Shown one piece after another: positions 20,363-29,618 of a stretch of 64,000 bases of DNA. The stretch's first letter is position 1. Each line of letters starts with the position of its first letter. Source of the DNA: an uncultured Myxococcales bacterium (GTDB taxonomy: Bacteria; Myxococcota_A; Bradymonadia; UBA7976; VGTA01); NCBI GenBank assembly GCA_937146725.1, contig CAKZRU010000016.1:1-64000 (forward strand). Direction: 5' to 3'. The translations under genes and the position numbers were made by a program. Under the pieces are notes generated by a model that saw only the letters and a program-made list of their open reading frames with translations, was not told the origin of the DNA and made no database searches.

Positions 20363-20899
20363 TCAATGGACCAAGCCTTCTAGCATCCTCATCTTTTGTT
20401 GTAGATCATCTTGCTTTGCTAAGATCACTTTAATGCTATCTTTCATCACCTTGCCTTTAAATAGACCCCAAATCACATTACACTGAATGTGAGGGGTCAC
20501 AATGTTGCCACCGTTTATATCAATGCCACCATTTTTTGAATCTCGGATCAGCTTAATAGGCTGACCTTTTTGATCAACAAAGATAAACTCTTGGGTATAG
20601 CTGAGTGCTGTCGCTGATGAATTGCCTTCAGCAAAGGCCTTCGGGCTCAATTGATCTGGCTTAAGAATCCCACGGGCTTTACCATCTTTGAAAAAGCCTC
20701 TTTCTACTTGGGTTAAGGGTCGTTTTTTAAGTCTCGCCAAGATTTTATCATGGCAGTGCTTTTCGATGACAGCTTGACCTGGTTTGGTTTTTGAACAAGC
20801 TGACCCTAATAAGGTGAAAGCAGTGAGTAAGAGCGAAAACTTAAAACTACGTGCGAACATTATATTCATCTTGTCTATTATTCTAGTGACTTGAAGCAT
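20363..20899 (-). CDS. Putative lipoprotein of unknown function
   Basis: Lipobox TLLGSAC; true start is probably an internal Met (about 20869 or 20860). Confidence 0.65.
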   Translation of the reverse strand: MLQVTRIIDKMNIMFARSFKFSLLLTAFTLLGSACSKTKPGQAVIEKHCHDKILARLKKRPLTQVERGFFKDGKARGILKPDQLSPKAFAEGNSSATALSYTQEFIFVDQKGQPIKLIRDSKNGGIDINGGNIVTPHIQCNVIWGLFKGKVMKDSIKVILAKQDDLQQKMRMLEGLVH

Positions 20900-20975
20900 T
20901 AAAGATTGCTACTCTTTAACAGATAAAACTTATCGCTGTCACTAATTATCAATTTTTTTAAGGTTTTAGAGTTTA

Positions 20976-22829
20976 ATGAGTTCTTTTTTTGTGTTGCCTA
21001 AATCAGCTTACAAACAACCGCAATTCCTTTTAATAGCGATGATGGCCTTGTTTTGTGCTTGTGAAATACCCGATGCAAATAGCGTGTATATGTTGCCCAA
21101 GGATATGGCATTAGAAGCAACTAATCCCGATGCCTTTAGTATAACGCTTGAAGATGATGCCAACTTGATTTCTAGCGACCAAGGTCTAAGAGACATGAAT
21201 ACGGCTGAAGATATATCTCTTGATCCGGAAGCTGTTCTTAATGAGGCTTTACAGCCGAGTCAAAGGGCCTGCTTAGGTCCATGGATGTGTGATAATGCGC
21301 AAGGTTGCCATGAGGGTGTATGTGGTAGCTGCCTTGGCTCTGCTGAATGTCCTAATGGCTTTGTGTGCTCTGTTGCTCGCTTGGGAGAAGCAAGTGAAGA
21401 AGCAAGCGAAAAAACAAGTGAAGAAGCAAGCGAAAAAACAAGTGACAATGAACAAAGTCTTGGACGCTGTCGGGCTTGTGATGATGAAATACCCAATCTA
21501 GCATGTTCCAACGGATATAGCTGTATCGAAGGGAGATGCTTGGAAAATCAGCTACAGCTTTTTTCGGTTGAGCTTAGTGAGGCAAACTGGAGTCTAGTTA
21601 AACAAGAACGCTATAACTTTGGCCTTGAAGTTCCTTGTAGAGTCCGTCTTGGCCATGTGAGGCATACACTACCAGAACTAGATGAATCTGAAGAAGCCGA
21701 ATCCGAAGAAACTGAACAGAGCTTACCTTATGAAACTTTATCCGACGATCTCATTTCTTGTAAAATTCGAGTACATGGAGGAAGTTCACGAGATTTACGA
21801 AAGCTATCTTGGCGTCTTATTTTAGATGAGGCAAGAGATGAGATTTCTTGGGGTGATCGACATATTATCTTAAGAGCCGAATATAATGATCTGAGTATGA
21901 TGCGTAATGTATTATCTTATCAACTATTTCATGATTGGACGACATTACCAACACCTCGCTGGCGGTATGTATGGCTCAAGGTGAATGGACGAGATCAGGG
22001 TATGTTTGTGAACGTAGAGCGTTACACAGATCACTCTATGGAGCATTGGGGGCGAGATAAAGATAGTCCCCGCTATGAAGCTGATCCTGATGCGTCCGCT
22101 GATCTTGGAACAGGCTCAAGTGCCTTAGTTCCACTGCCCGATATGGCCACATATTGGTCTTCATATGAACTAAAAGCCGGTGCTAGTTATCAGCCTTTAA
22201 TCGATCTTATTGAAAATATTTTAGGCTCTGAGATTCGAGCAAATTGGAATGAATCAGCAATGCTTCGTTTGGCACCGCAGTTTCAATGGGGAGATCACTT
22301 ACGCTATTTATCAATTATGAGCTTTATCCAAAACCGTGATCAGATCAGAAAAAACTTTCTTATTTCTCGTCAAACTGATCAAAGAGGAACAGCTCGCTGG
22401 GAGGTATATCCATGGGATTTAGATTTGTCATGGGGCTGTTTATATACCGATGAGAACCTAAGTTTATGTGAAGAATTGAGGTATAATCTTTCCATTAATA
22501 TGGGACGGGTATCAGATGGCTCTGCTCCGGTTTACCCAAGCACTGGTCTATATAATGCTTTGACGGAGCGCAGTCTCACTCCAGAGTTAGCATATAGTCG
22601 CTTTTCGGATCTGCTTTGTAGTCTTACTCAAGATTTAGAGCAGAATCCTAGTATGCAACGTATTTTTGGATGGCAAGAGGCCTTACGCGCTTATTTAAGA
22701 CCATGGATTGCTTTGGATGAAAGTCGTCGCCATGAATACTTGGAAGATTTTGATTTGGCGGTTGATGAACTTAATGAGTTTTGGACTTTAAGGCGTGCTT
22801 TGATTAGAGACGAACTTAATTGTCCTTGA
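20976..22829 (+). CDS. CotH-kinase-like family lipoprotein
   Basis: Lipobox-like LFCAC; Cys-rich N-terminal module; CKIRVHGGSSRDLRKLSWRLIL...LRAEYNDLSMMRNVLSYQLFHD...RYVWLKVNGRDQGMFVNVERY...WEVYPWDLDLSWG resemble CotH motifs. Confidence 0.82.
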   Translation: MSSFFVLPKSAYKQPQFLLIAMMALFCACEIPDANSVYMLPKDMALEATNPDAFSITLEDDANLISSDQGLRDMNTAEDISLDPEAVLNEALQPSQRACLGPWMCDNAQGCHEGVCGSCLGSAECPNGFVCSVARLGEASEEASEKTSEEASEKTSDNEQSLGRCRACDDEIPNLACSNGYSCIEGRCLENQLQLFSVELSEANWSLVKQERYNFGLEVPCRVRLGHVRHTLPELDESEEAESEETEQSLPYETLSDDLISCKIRVHGGSSRDLRKLSWRLILDEARDEISWGDRHIILRAEYNDLSMMRNVLSYQLFHDWTTLPTPRWRYVWLKVNGRDQGMFVNVERYTDHSMEHWGRDKDSPRYEADPDASADLGTGSSALVPLPDMATYWSSYELKAGASYQPLIDLIENILGSEIRANWNESAMLRLAPQFQWGDHLRYLSIMSFIQNRDQIRKNFLISRQTDQRGTARWEVYPWDLDLSWGCLYTDENLSLCEELRYNLSINMGRVSDGSAPVYPSTGLYNALTERSLTPELAYSRFSDLLCSLTQDLEQNPSMQRIFGWQEALRAYLRPWIALDESRRHEYLEDFDLAVDELNEFWTLRRALIRDELNCP

Positions 22830-22861
22830 TTTACGTTTGTTTGATTCGACTTTGTCGTTAG

Positions 22862-23815
22862 TTAAGCCTGTTGAGCGGTGGTTTGTAGCGTAAAAAGCCT
22901 TATCCCAAGCGCAAGTAAAAGCACAATAAGACCTAAATTCATTAGATTTGTGGAAGAGCTTCGTTTAACACGCCAGTGGAGTAGTTGACCAGCCTTGATG
23001 GCAACGCTTTTGATCACAATAGGAGCTTTGCCCCATTCCTCGTCTAGATGAGGTGGATTAACATAATACCATCCTCTTTGCTGTTCTTGACCCCACTTAA
23101 TTAAAAGTTCTACTGCCGCTCCTAGTTGGGGAGCGTTGGGGCCACCACGGTCACCACTGATTCCTAAAGCAGAGATCACAGTTTGACCATCAGGCGATAA
23201 TGATTGGCCTGGGTGCAGGGTTAAAGTATTGGCTAAATCAAGTTTTTGTGAGGCTTGATCACGGGCAACATAGGTAATTTCAGCAACCGGTTTTTGAGGA
23301 GCTTTTTCTGCTTTTAGCAAGGTAAACTCCCAATCATCAAGCTTAAGTTGTAAACCCTTTTTAAGACTATCTTTGGGAAAGGTCACTCGGTCTTTCCCAA
23401 TAAAATCAAGACTCGCCTCATCTCCTAGACTACTCAATCTCAGAATGCCACCTAAATGATAATCAACTTCAGCCCCGCGACCTCTCTGATAGGCCTCCAC
23501 TCGATCTCCTTCACTTAGGGTTAAAGTACCTGCCCCTTGGTAACTTAAACCAAAGCCAATGACGATGAGTGCTAAAGCCACTGTGCCTAAAATAGTTGGT
23601 CCACGCTGAATCCCATGAGCGAGGTAAGCTCGAGTCGCTAAGCTACCTAGTAGTAATAAGAGGCAAGTATGTACAAGCGGATGACTGGTTTCGATCCCCA
23701 AAAAGAGAGCTAAGCTCAAAACAGCACTTATACTGACAATGGCCATTGGACGGCTTAATAAGTTAAAGAAATCGCTAGAAATACCTGTGGAAACTTGATT
23801 AGACGACATAAACAC
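22862..23815 (-). CDS. Multi-pass membrane protein, possibly ResB-like (weak)
   Basis: Three N-terminal and one C-terminal hydrophobic segments flanking a soluble beta-rich domain; adjacent to cytochrome and CcmI-like genes. Confidence 0.5.
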   Translation of the reverse strand: MFMSSNQVSTGISSDFFNLLSRPMAIVSISAVLSLALFLGIETSHPLVHTCLLLLLGSLATRAYLAHGIQRGPTILGTVALALIVIGFGLSYQGAGTLTLSEGDRVEAYQRGRGAEVDYHLGGILRLSSLGDEASLDFIGKDRVTFPKDSLKKGLQLKLDDWEFTLLKAEKAPQKPVAEITYVARDQASQKLDLANTLTLHPGQSLSPDGQTVISALGISGDRGGPNAPQLGAAVELLIKWGQEQQRGWYYVNPPHLDEEWGKAPIVIKSVAIKAGQLLHWRVKRSSSTNLMNLGLIVLLLALGIRLFTLQTTAQQA

Positions 23816-24001
23816 TCACCATTTGAGCTCATGGATTAGTATAGCAAGCAGACTCAAGGTTGAAGCAAGAGTTTACGCTTATATAGAGTTTATCTACCTA
23901 CCTTGTGAGTGGAGATTTTTCAAGTTCCCTAACTGATTCTTTGGAAACTTCCGACCGGTAAGACTTAAAGTGACGTATTCTGTTTCGCTTACTCTTCACC
24001 C

Positions 24002-24544
24002 TTAGTCTTTGCCCTTAGTCTTTATTACATTTGTTTTGGGCTTTAAGCTGTGAGCATCAAAGCGCTTGAATGTTTTTTGTGAATCTAAGGGAGGTAGAAT
24101 ATGACAAGCAGAACAAGAGTCTTGAGCCCGCAATCTATATTGTGCTTGATCGCTCCATTGATGTCTTTGTTCTTGAGCTAGAAATTGTGTCATACCATGG
24201 CAACTTAAACAATCTATATTACTTGCTGTGTTTTGTTGCTTGGGCCGCTTTTCTGACTTGAGTCGATATTGGGATTGCAATAGCGATCGCAGACCTACCT
24301 CATTGTGGCAACCTTGGCATTTTAGATTGCGCTGATCACCGTAGGCTAAACTCTTTAAGGCTGTTTTATGAGCGCTCGTTTCCCAAGCTTGCCATTGCTG
24401 AATATGGCAACTTTTGCAACTTTGGTGATTGGGCACTTGTGCGTTGGCCAAGTTAAGACTCAATACACTTAGCAGACTTAATACACTTAGTAGACTTAAT
24501 ACAAGTAACTTAGGGCTTAAGTGTATCACCCAAGCTGTGTACAT
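24002..24544 (-). CDS. Exported tetraheme c-type cytochrome
   Basis: Signal peptide plus four CxxCH motifs: CKSCH, CQGCH, CLSCH, CSACH. Confidence 0.88.
   Translation of the reverse strand: MYTAWVIHLSPKLLVLSLLSVLSLLSVLSLNLANAQVPNHQSCKSCHIQQWQAWETSAHKTALKSLAYGDQRNLKCQGCHNEVGLRSLLQSQYRLKSEKRPKQQNTASNIDCLSCHGMTQFLAQEQRHQWSDQAQYRLRAQDSCSACHILPPLDSQKTFKRFDAHSLKPKTNVIKTKGKD
24456..24503 (-). repeat. 18-bp tandem repeat inside the signal-peptide coding region of the tetraheme cytochrome
   Basis: AGACTCAATACACTTAGC / AGACTTAATACACTTAGT / AGACTTAATACA; encodes VLSLLSVLSLLSVLSL. Confidence 0.85.
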
Positions 24545-24553
24545 TTTAGCTCT

Positions 24554-25318
24554 TTATAGGCTTTTATTAAGTTTGATGACAACCGGATTAACACCCACCA
24601 TTATATCTTTTTCGGCTGTACCAACGATATCACCTGGTTGCTTGCTAATGGCATCTCCATCTTGATCAATACGAGCTGAAACACTGACCTTACCTGCTAA
24701 AGGAGCTCCCATCATTGCATCTGATTGCTTTACAACATATTTGAGCGGAAAAGCACCTGTCGTGACCCCCTCAAGCTTGGTGGCTGCAATCATCATTCCT
24801 TTTTGGCCTTGGGGCGCTGAGCGACGAACAATCACAAATAATACCGAGCCAGCTTTCACCTTAGACTTTAAACTTTCATCAAGCTCAAGTTGCCCATAGA
24901 TAAATCCGGAAAGATTAGGCTGAGTTGCCTGTGAAGTAGGCAGTGTTCCTGCTGTTTTAGCGTGTGGATTCGCAGCGGGAGCTTTAGCATGAGGATTAGG
25001 GGCTTGCTGAGTTGGCTGAGAACTTGCACCACCTCCAGGCCAACCGGCGATCATACCCTGTTGATCTTGAGGTAAGCCTTGTACTTTTTTAATAATGGCT
25101 TCTACGCTGAGCTGACTCAAATCAGTCGGTGCAGTATTTGAGTTTGTAACGGCTTTGACTTGTGCTTTGGGTGAAACATGACTCATGGTCACAGTTTGAT
25201 GGGGAGCGTAGGCAATTTTACGCTTTCCAGAGGTGGCATTGTAGTCTGCAGAAGCAACACCGGCCAAGCTGATAATGCCAAGAGCGCTGATCAGTTTTAG
25301 ATGATGTATTTGGCGCAT
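24554..25318 (-). CDS. Exported protein with a CcmI/CycH C-terminal-like domain
   Basis: GFIYGQLELDESLKSKVKAGSVLFVIVRRSAPQGQKGMMIAATKLEGVTTGAFPLKYVVKQSDAMMGAPLAGKVSVSARIDQDGDAISKQPGDIVG resembles the C-terminal domain of CcmI. Likely start is Met at 25318 (MRQIHHLKLI). Confidence 0.72.
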   Translation of the reverse strand: MRQIHHLKLISALGIISLAGVASADYNATSGKRKIAYAPHQTVTMSHVSPKAQVKAVTNSNTAPTDLSQLSVEAIIKKVQGLPQDQQGMIAGWPGGGASSQPTQQAPNPHAKAPAANPHAKTAGTLPTSQATQPNLSGFIYGQLELDESLKSKVKAGSVLFVIVRRSAPQGQKGMMIAATKLEGVTTGAFPLKYVVKQSDAMMGAPLAGKVSVSARIDQDGDAISKQPGDIVGTAEKDIMVGVNPVVIKLNKSL

Positions 25319-25523
25319 TTGATCGTCCTTTATTGTACATATGATAAGGTTCCTTGACCTAAGATGCATGGAGTATAGTGTGTAAGGCTAAGTTCATGCA
25401 AGTTTGAGAAGGATATTATGACGATTTTCATGATTTACTTATTCGTCATCGTTCTTTGTTGACTTCTTTTAATGAATGCAGTTTATGTCAATTTCTTTAA
25501 CAGATTAATAAAGGAATATAAAC

Positions 25524-26774
25524 ATGTCTCATTCATTTAAATACTTAAATTTATTTGCAATATCCTTATTGATGTTTGCTTTGGTTGCTTGCGATGATGA
25601 GCCAACGACTACGCCAAGCGCTGGCACTGAAGCGGGCATTGAAGCCGGCACTGAAGCAGGCACTGAAGCGGGCACTGAAGCGGGCACTGAAGCGGGCACT
25701 GAAGCGGGCACTGCAGTGAACGAGGGCATGCCGGTTTCTCTTACAGAAGAAGAAATATTGACCTTGCCTAGCGAAGCCCAAGAGCTACTCGCTAATGAAA
25801 CAACCATGGCCTATCGAATTAGAGTTGGCGTTAAGTTAGAAGCATTATATCCAAGTTATGCTCAAGAAAAACTCTTTATACTTGAAGCCTTTACTGACGA
25901 TGCAAATGACCCAACCGAGGCTTTTTTGTCAGCTGCTGTTGATCGTGTCTGCTGTCAAGCTGACCGTTGGGCAGAAGAAGGGGTAAACCAAACGACTTGT
26001 CGTGAAGCAAGGTCTGAAAATATTTGTACATCAGCGGAGCAAAGCGACTGCTATCGTTGGGGTGATTCAACCGACTTCCTAAGTTCTGAATCACCAACAG
26101 GATATTGTATGATTGAGGCAGACAGTGATACTTGCTTCCCTTGTCTTACAGTTCAAATGCAATTTGCCAATATCATAGATCTTGCTAATCAAGCCTTAGA
26201 GGAAGCCTTTAACACCACTCCTGAAACCGTGGCTGGTGCAATGAAAGCTTTTACTGACACGATTAAAACTCCTTTGATGAGTGCCCTTGTTCTTGTTGAT
26301 GACGCCAACAATGTCTTATTTGTTGTTGTTGAATCGCTCATGATCAATATCAATGGTGAAGATATTTATTATCAGATCCCTGTGGAGGAAAGAGCCTATT
26401 CATTGCAGGGCAGTGGCATGATTGTAAGTATCGGCACAAACCTATATGACTTACTGAATGATACAATATTACCAACACTTAACATTGAAAATGGTGTGGC
26501 GGGAATCATCACCGGTGCTTTCGCCAACTTAGTTTGTGGCTTTGTACCAGATGTTACTGTTCCATTATTTGGTAATAGTAGAGAAATCTGTGCTGAACAA
26601 CTCACTGAGTTTGCTGTAGATACCGTGGATGCTCGTATGAGATCAATGGCCTCTGAAATCAGCCTTGAGGTGGGCTCTCTTGATTTCCCAACTCTTTCCA
26701 CAAGTGGTGGCTCTTTCTCAATGAGCATTGCTGATAATACAGCTGAAGCTAATTACACTGTTCTTTCCGAGTAG
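25524..26774 (+). CDS. Lipoprotein with (EAGT)n spacer, unknown function
   Basis: Lipobox MFALVAC; PSAGTEAGIEAGTEAGTEAG... repeat; Cys-containing domain of unknown family. Confidence 0.78.
   Translation: MSHSFKYLNLFAISLLMFALVACDDEPTTTPSAGTEAGIEAGTEAGTEAGTEAGTEAGTEAGTAVNEGMPVSLTEEEILTLPSEAQELLANETTMAYRIRVGVKLEALYPSYAQEKLFILEAFTDDANDPTEAFLSAAVDRVCCQADRWAEEGVNQTTCREARSENICTSAEQSDCYRWGDSTDFLSSESPTGYCMIEADSDTCFPCLTVQMQFANIIDLANQALEEAFNTTPETVAGAMKAFTDTIKTPLMSALVLVDDANNVLFVVVESLMININGEDIYYQIPVEERAYSLQGSGMIVSIGTNLYDLLNDTILPTLNIENGVAGIITGAFANLVCGFVPDVTVPLFGNSREICAEQLTEFAVDTVDARMRSMASEISLEVGSLDFPTLSTSGGSFSMSIADNTAEANYTVLSE
25623..25706 (+). repeat. Seven 12-bp tandem units (GGCACTGAAGCG) encoding GTEA
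   Basis: Read directly: GGCACTGAAGCG GGCATTGAAGCC GGCACTGAAGCA then four GGCACTGAAGCG. Confidence 0.92.
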
Positions 26775-27098
26775 TTTTTTAAGATCCATTAAATATTAGG
26801 TAGATGAACACTCAGCGTAATGTGTTTGACTAACAATGAATTGAACTTCTTCTTGGGCAAGATTACCTTGAATATGCTTCAATCGCTCGTTGGGTTCGGC
26901 AGTTGGTTAGTTTAGTCAATTGGCCTAGTCAAATCATTGAATAATTATCACTAAATTATAGATTGCACTGAGTTTTATTGATGCGATCTAGTTTATACTT
27001 GGCACAAGTCGGCATAAATCCAAGGTTTAGCTTGTTATGCAAGACGAAGTCACTTATTCAGCTTTACTATTGTGAAAAAAAGGATTTGATCAAAGCAG

Positions 27099-27623
27099 AT
27101 GTATACTAAATGGATTACATGGATAATGTTAGGGCTGTTAGTTGGCTACTCCTTTTCTAGAAGGCATGTGAGTGGACCTAAGCTTGATATACCAGCGCCT
27201 ACTTTTAAGGCGAGATTGAATGATAACAGTGATTTTGACCTTGAGAACCATAAGGGAAAGGTTATTGTCCTAGATTTCTGGGCCACTTGGTGCCCACCTT
27301 GTCGTGAGTCTTTACCGGCATTATCAAAGGTAGCAGCCAAATATAAAAATGATCCAAAAGTATGGATCGGCTCGGTTAATAAAGAGGATTTATCTAGACC
27401 TGAAATGGATCGTTGGTTAGCCCAAAGAAAACTTAAGTTCCCGGTAATTAGAGATTACCAATATACCATCTCAAGAAACTATAAGGTTGAAGCATTGCCT
27501 ACCATGGTGATCATTAACCCAAAGGGGCAAATTAGTCATGTTGAGGTTGGCTTGGTGAGCAGCCATGTGCCCACTTTAGTCAAGCATTTAAGTAAGTTAA
27601 TCGAAGAAGCACGCCAAAAATAA
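27099..27623 (+). CDS. TlpA/ResA-like thioredoxin-family protein
   Basis: N-terminal membrane anchor; VIVLDFWATWCPPCRESLPAL; VEALPTMVIINPKG. Confidence 0.92.
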   Translation: MYTKWITWIMLGLLVGYSFSRRHVSGPKLDIPAPTFKARLNDNSDFDLENHKGKVIVLDFWATWCPPCRESLPALSKVAAKYKNDPKVWIGSVNKEDLSRPEMDRWLAQRKLKFPVIRDYQYTISRNYKVEALPTMVIINPKGQISHVEVGLVSSHVPTLVKHLSKLIEEARQK

Positions 27624-27806
27624 TCTTTTTATAGATACTTAGCTTACCCATTAAAATTATTTAAGTACACTCTCATCTTTTTTTGGTTTTTTAGAGCGAC
27701 ATTCGCTAAATTAATTCAAGTTTGGCTTGTATGAGTTCTTTGTTGATTCAAGGAGCCATAGGCCGTGTTAAATGACCCTTTCATGTTGTGTGAAAGGAGG
27801 CTGCTT

Positions 27807-29618
27807 ATGAGCCTCTTTGTGTCTATCGCTCCCCAACGGGGATCGCTTATATTACTGTCGATGCTGTTCACTGCAAGTCTTGCAAATACAGCATGTCAAA
27901 AGACGCCTGCTTCCAATCAGCAATTGCTAGCGGAATTAAGTACATCTAGTAATCAGCAGGAACCACAGATTCAAGTCCTTCGTTCTAGTACCAAAGACTC
28001 GGTACTAACTACGACTGCCTTGCTTCCCACTGCACAAGTTCAAGTCAGCAAGAAAGAAGTTGAACATGGGACGACAGTAATAGAGTTAACAAGCTTACCC
28101 AAAACAAGTCAGATTTTCTCAGAAGATTCAGCGCATATTAAAGAAAAACTTTCTCTCGCCAAAGAGATTCCTAGCCTTGAACATATTTCCTTATTGGGGC
28201 AAAGAGCACGGCAAGAGCGTTGGTCTGATCAACATACACTACGCCATGGTCCGATTCCTGACTATGCGCCTTTATCTAAGGTGTATGCCCATCAACAATT
28301 AGCGGGTTTAGCTCCCGAAGCCTCTATGGCTTTGGTTGATCACTTAAAAGATATGCTTGAAACCGAAGATTATGATCCGGGAGAGCAGCTTGAAGGTGAA
28401 GAGTTTACAGAAGATACTATGCTTTTGTGGATGAGGGACTATCATCCTATATATGTGCGTAAACGCAGTGGTGAATTAGCGGCTATTCATTACTTAGCTC
28501 ACAATCCAAACCGAGCTAGATATGCGATTAAACAAGATAGTGAACAGGGGTTAACCGCAGAAGTTTTTACGGCTGATACCCCCAAAGAATCAAAAGTCAT
28601 GAATACCTTCTTTAAGCAAAGAGCCAAAAGAAAGTTTGATATCACCGAGCATATACCATTATTGCACGAGAACGGAAACTTGATCATAGTCGGACCATGG
28701 GTGTTCTTGTCTGAGAGGATTTTAGAGGATAATAGCCAACTTGAAAGCGACGAACATCTGATTACAGGTGGTTATTTACCCAGAGGCAAATCAGGCGTTA
28801 TTAAAATGATTAGTGAGGCTTTAGAAGTTCCTACATCTCGGGTGATTATATTACCAAATCTACCTCATGAAGCGACTGGTCATGTTGACCTATATCTAAT
28901 GGCGATCAATGACCATCAAGTGCTTATTCCTAAAATTGTTCTTCCTATGGAGCTTTTATCTGCAAATCCAGTGGAAAGAGGCATTGCTGAGGATGTACAA
29001 GAGTTTTTGGATGACCGAGCAGAACAATTAGCTAAGTTGGGTCTTGATGTGATTCGCTTACCTCAATTACCGCCCTTGTACTTACCTGCACTTGATGAGC
29101 CTGAAGGCAATTTTGATGTAGTTTTTTACTCTCCAACCAATGGTTTGTTGATTAAAACCTCTGAAGAACAGAGGATATTACTCCCGCACTTTGAAGCGAC
29201 TCTTGTGCGTCCGGAGTTTCAAGAGTTAAGTAAGGCTTATGAAGATTTTTGGCACGAAGCTTTTATCTTGCTTGGCTGGCATCCAATCCATGTTGAAACC
29301 ACAACACTTGGGCGATACTTGGGCCTGATTCACTGTGTCACCGCTGCGACCCCAAAACTCCCTTTACTCGAAGAATGGCTTGCGCTGAAAGCCAAGGTTA
29401 ATCCTAATTCAACATCAAAGCTAAATACATCACCGGCAGCTACAATTCAGTTGAATCAGCAAGCCGTAACCAGCCCACCAGCAAAAACAGTTTTAGATTT
29501 GACCTCAAGCACTCAAAAGTCCATGATCCCTGTTCAGAAGTCTAAGATAAATAGCATTTTACCTACGCTGAATAAGGATCTAAGTCATGAATCCAAGCAA
29601 GCGAGAATCACTCACTAG
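27807..29618 (+). CDS. Exported deiminase-fold (agmatine/peptidylarginine deiminase superfamily) lipoprotein
   Basis: Start at ATG 27807 after AAAGGAGG; lipobox [36 protein letters not shown]-terminal [10 protein letters not shown] match the spaced catalytic motifs of the guanidino-modifying superfamily. Confidence 0.72.
   Translation: MSLFVSIAPQRGSLILLSMLFTASLANTACQKTPASNQQLLAELSTSSNQQEPQIQVLRSSTKDSVLTTTALLPTAQVQVSKKEVEHGTTVIELTSLPKTSQIFSEDSAHIKEKLSLAKEIPSLEHISLLGQRARQERWSDQHTLRHGPIPDYAPLSKVYAHQQLAGLAPEASMALVDHLKDMLETEDYDPGEQLEGEEFTEDTMLLWMRDYHPIYVRKRSGELAAIHYLAHNPNRARYAIKQDSEQGLTAEVFTADTPKESKVMNTFFKQRAKRKFDITEHIPLLHENGNLIIVGPWVFLSERILEDNSQLESDEHLITGGYLPRGKSGVIKMISEALEVPTSRVIILPNLPHEATGHVDLYLMAINDHQVLIPKIVLPMELLSANPVERGIAEDVQEFLDDRAEQLAKLGLDVIRLPQLPPLYLPALDEPEGNFDVVFYSPTNGLLIKTSEEQRILLPHFEATLVRPEFQELSKAYEDFWHEAFILLGWHPIHVETTTLGRYLGLIHCVTAATPKLPLLEEWLALKAKVNPNSTSKLNTSPAATIQLNQQAVTSPPAKTVLDLTSSTQKSMIPVQKSKINSILPTLNKDLSHESKQARITH

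Noticed and set aside
25529-25807. Minus-strand ORFs over the GTEA repeat (VPASVPASVPAS and SARFSARFSARF)
   Set aside because: Artefacts of the 12-bp repeat read on the opposite strand.
26796-26906. Short open minus-strand stretch (PTAEPNERLKHIQGNLAQEEVQFIVSQTHYAECSST) between 25524..26774 and the TlpA-like gene
   Set aside because: Looks protein-like but only about 36 codons with no ATG; could be a gene remnant, insufficient evidence to call.
27000-27017. Possible sigma-54 promoter (TTGGCACAAGTCGGCA) upstream of the TlpA-like gene
   Set aside because: GG-to-GC spacing is one base short of the -24/-12 requirement.
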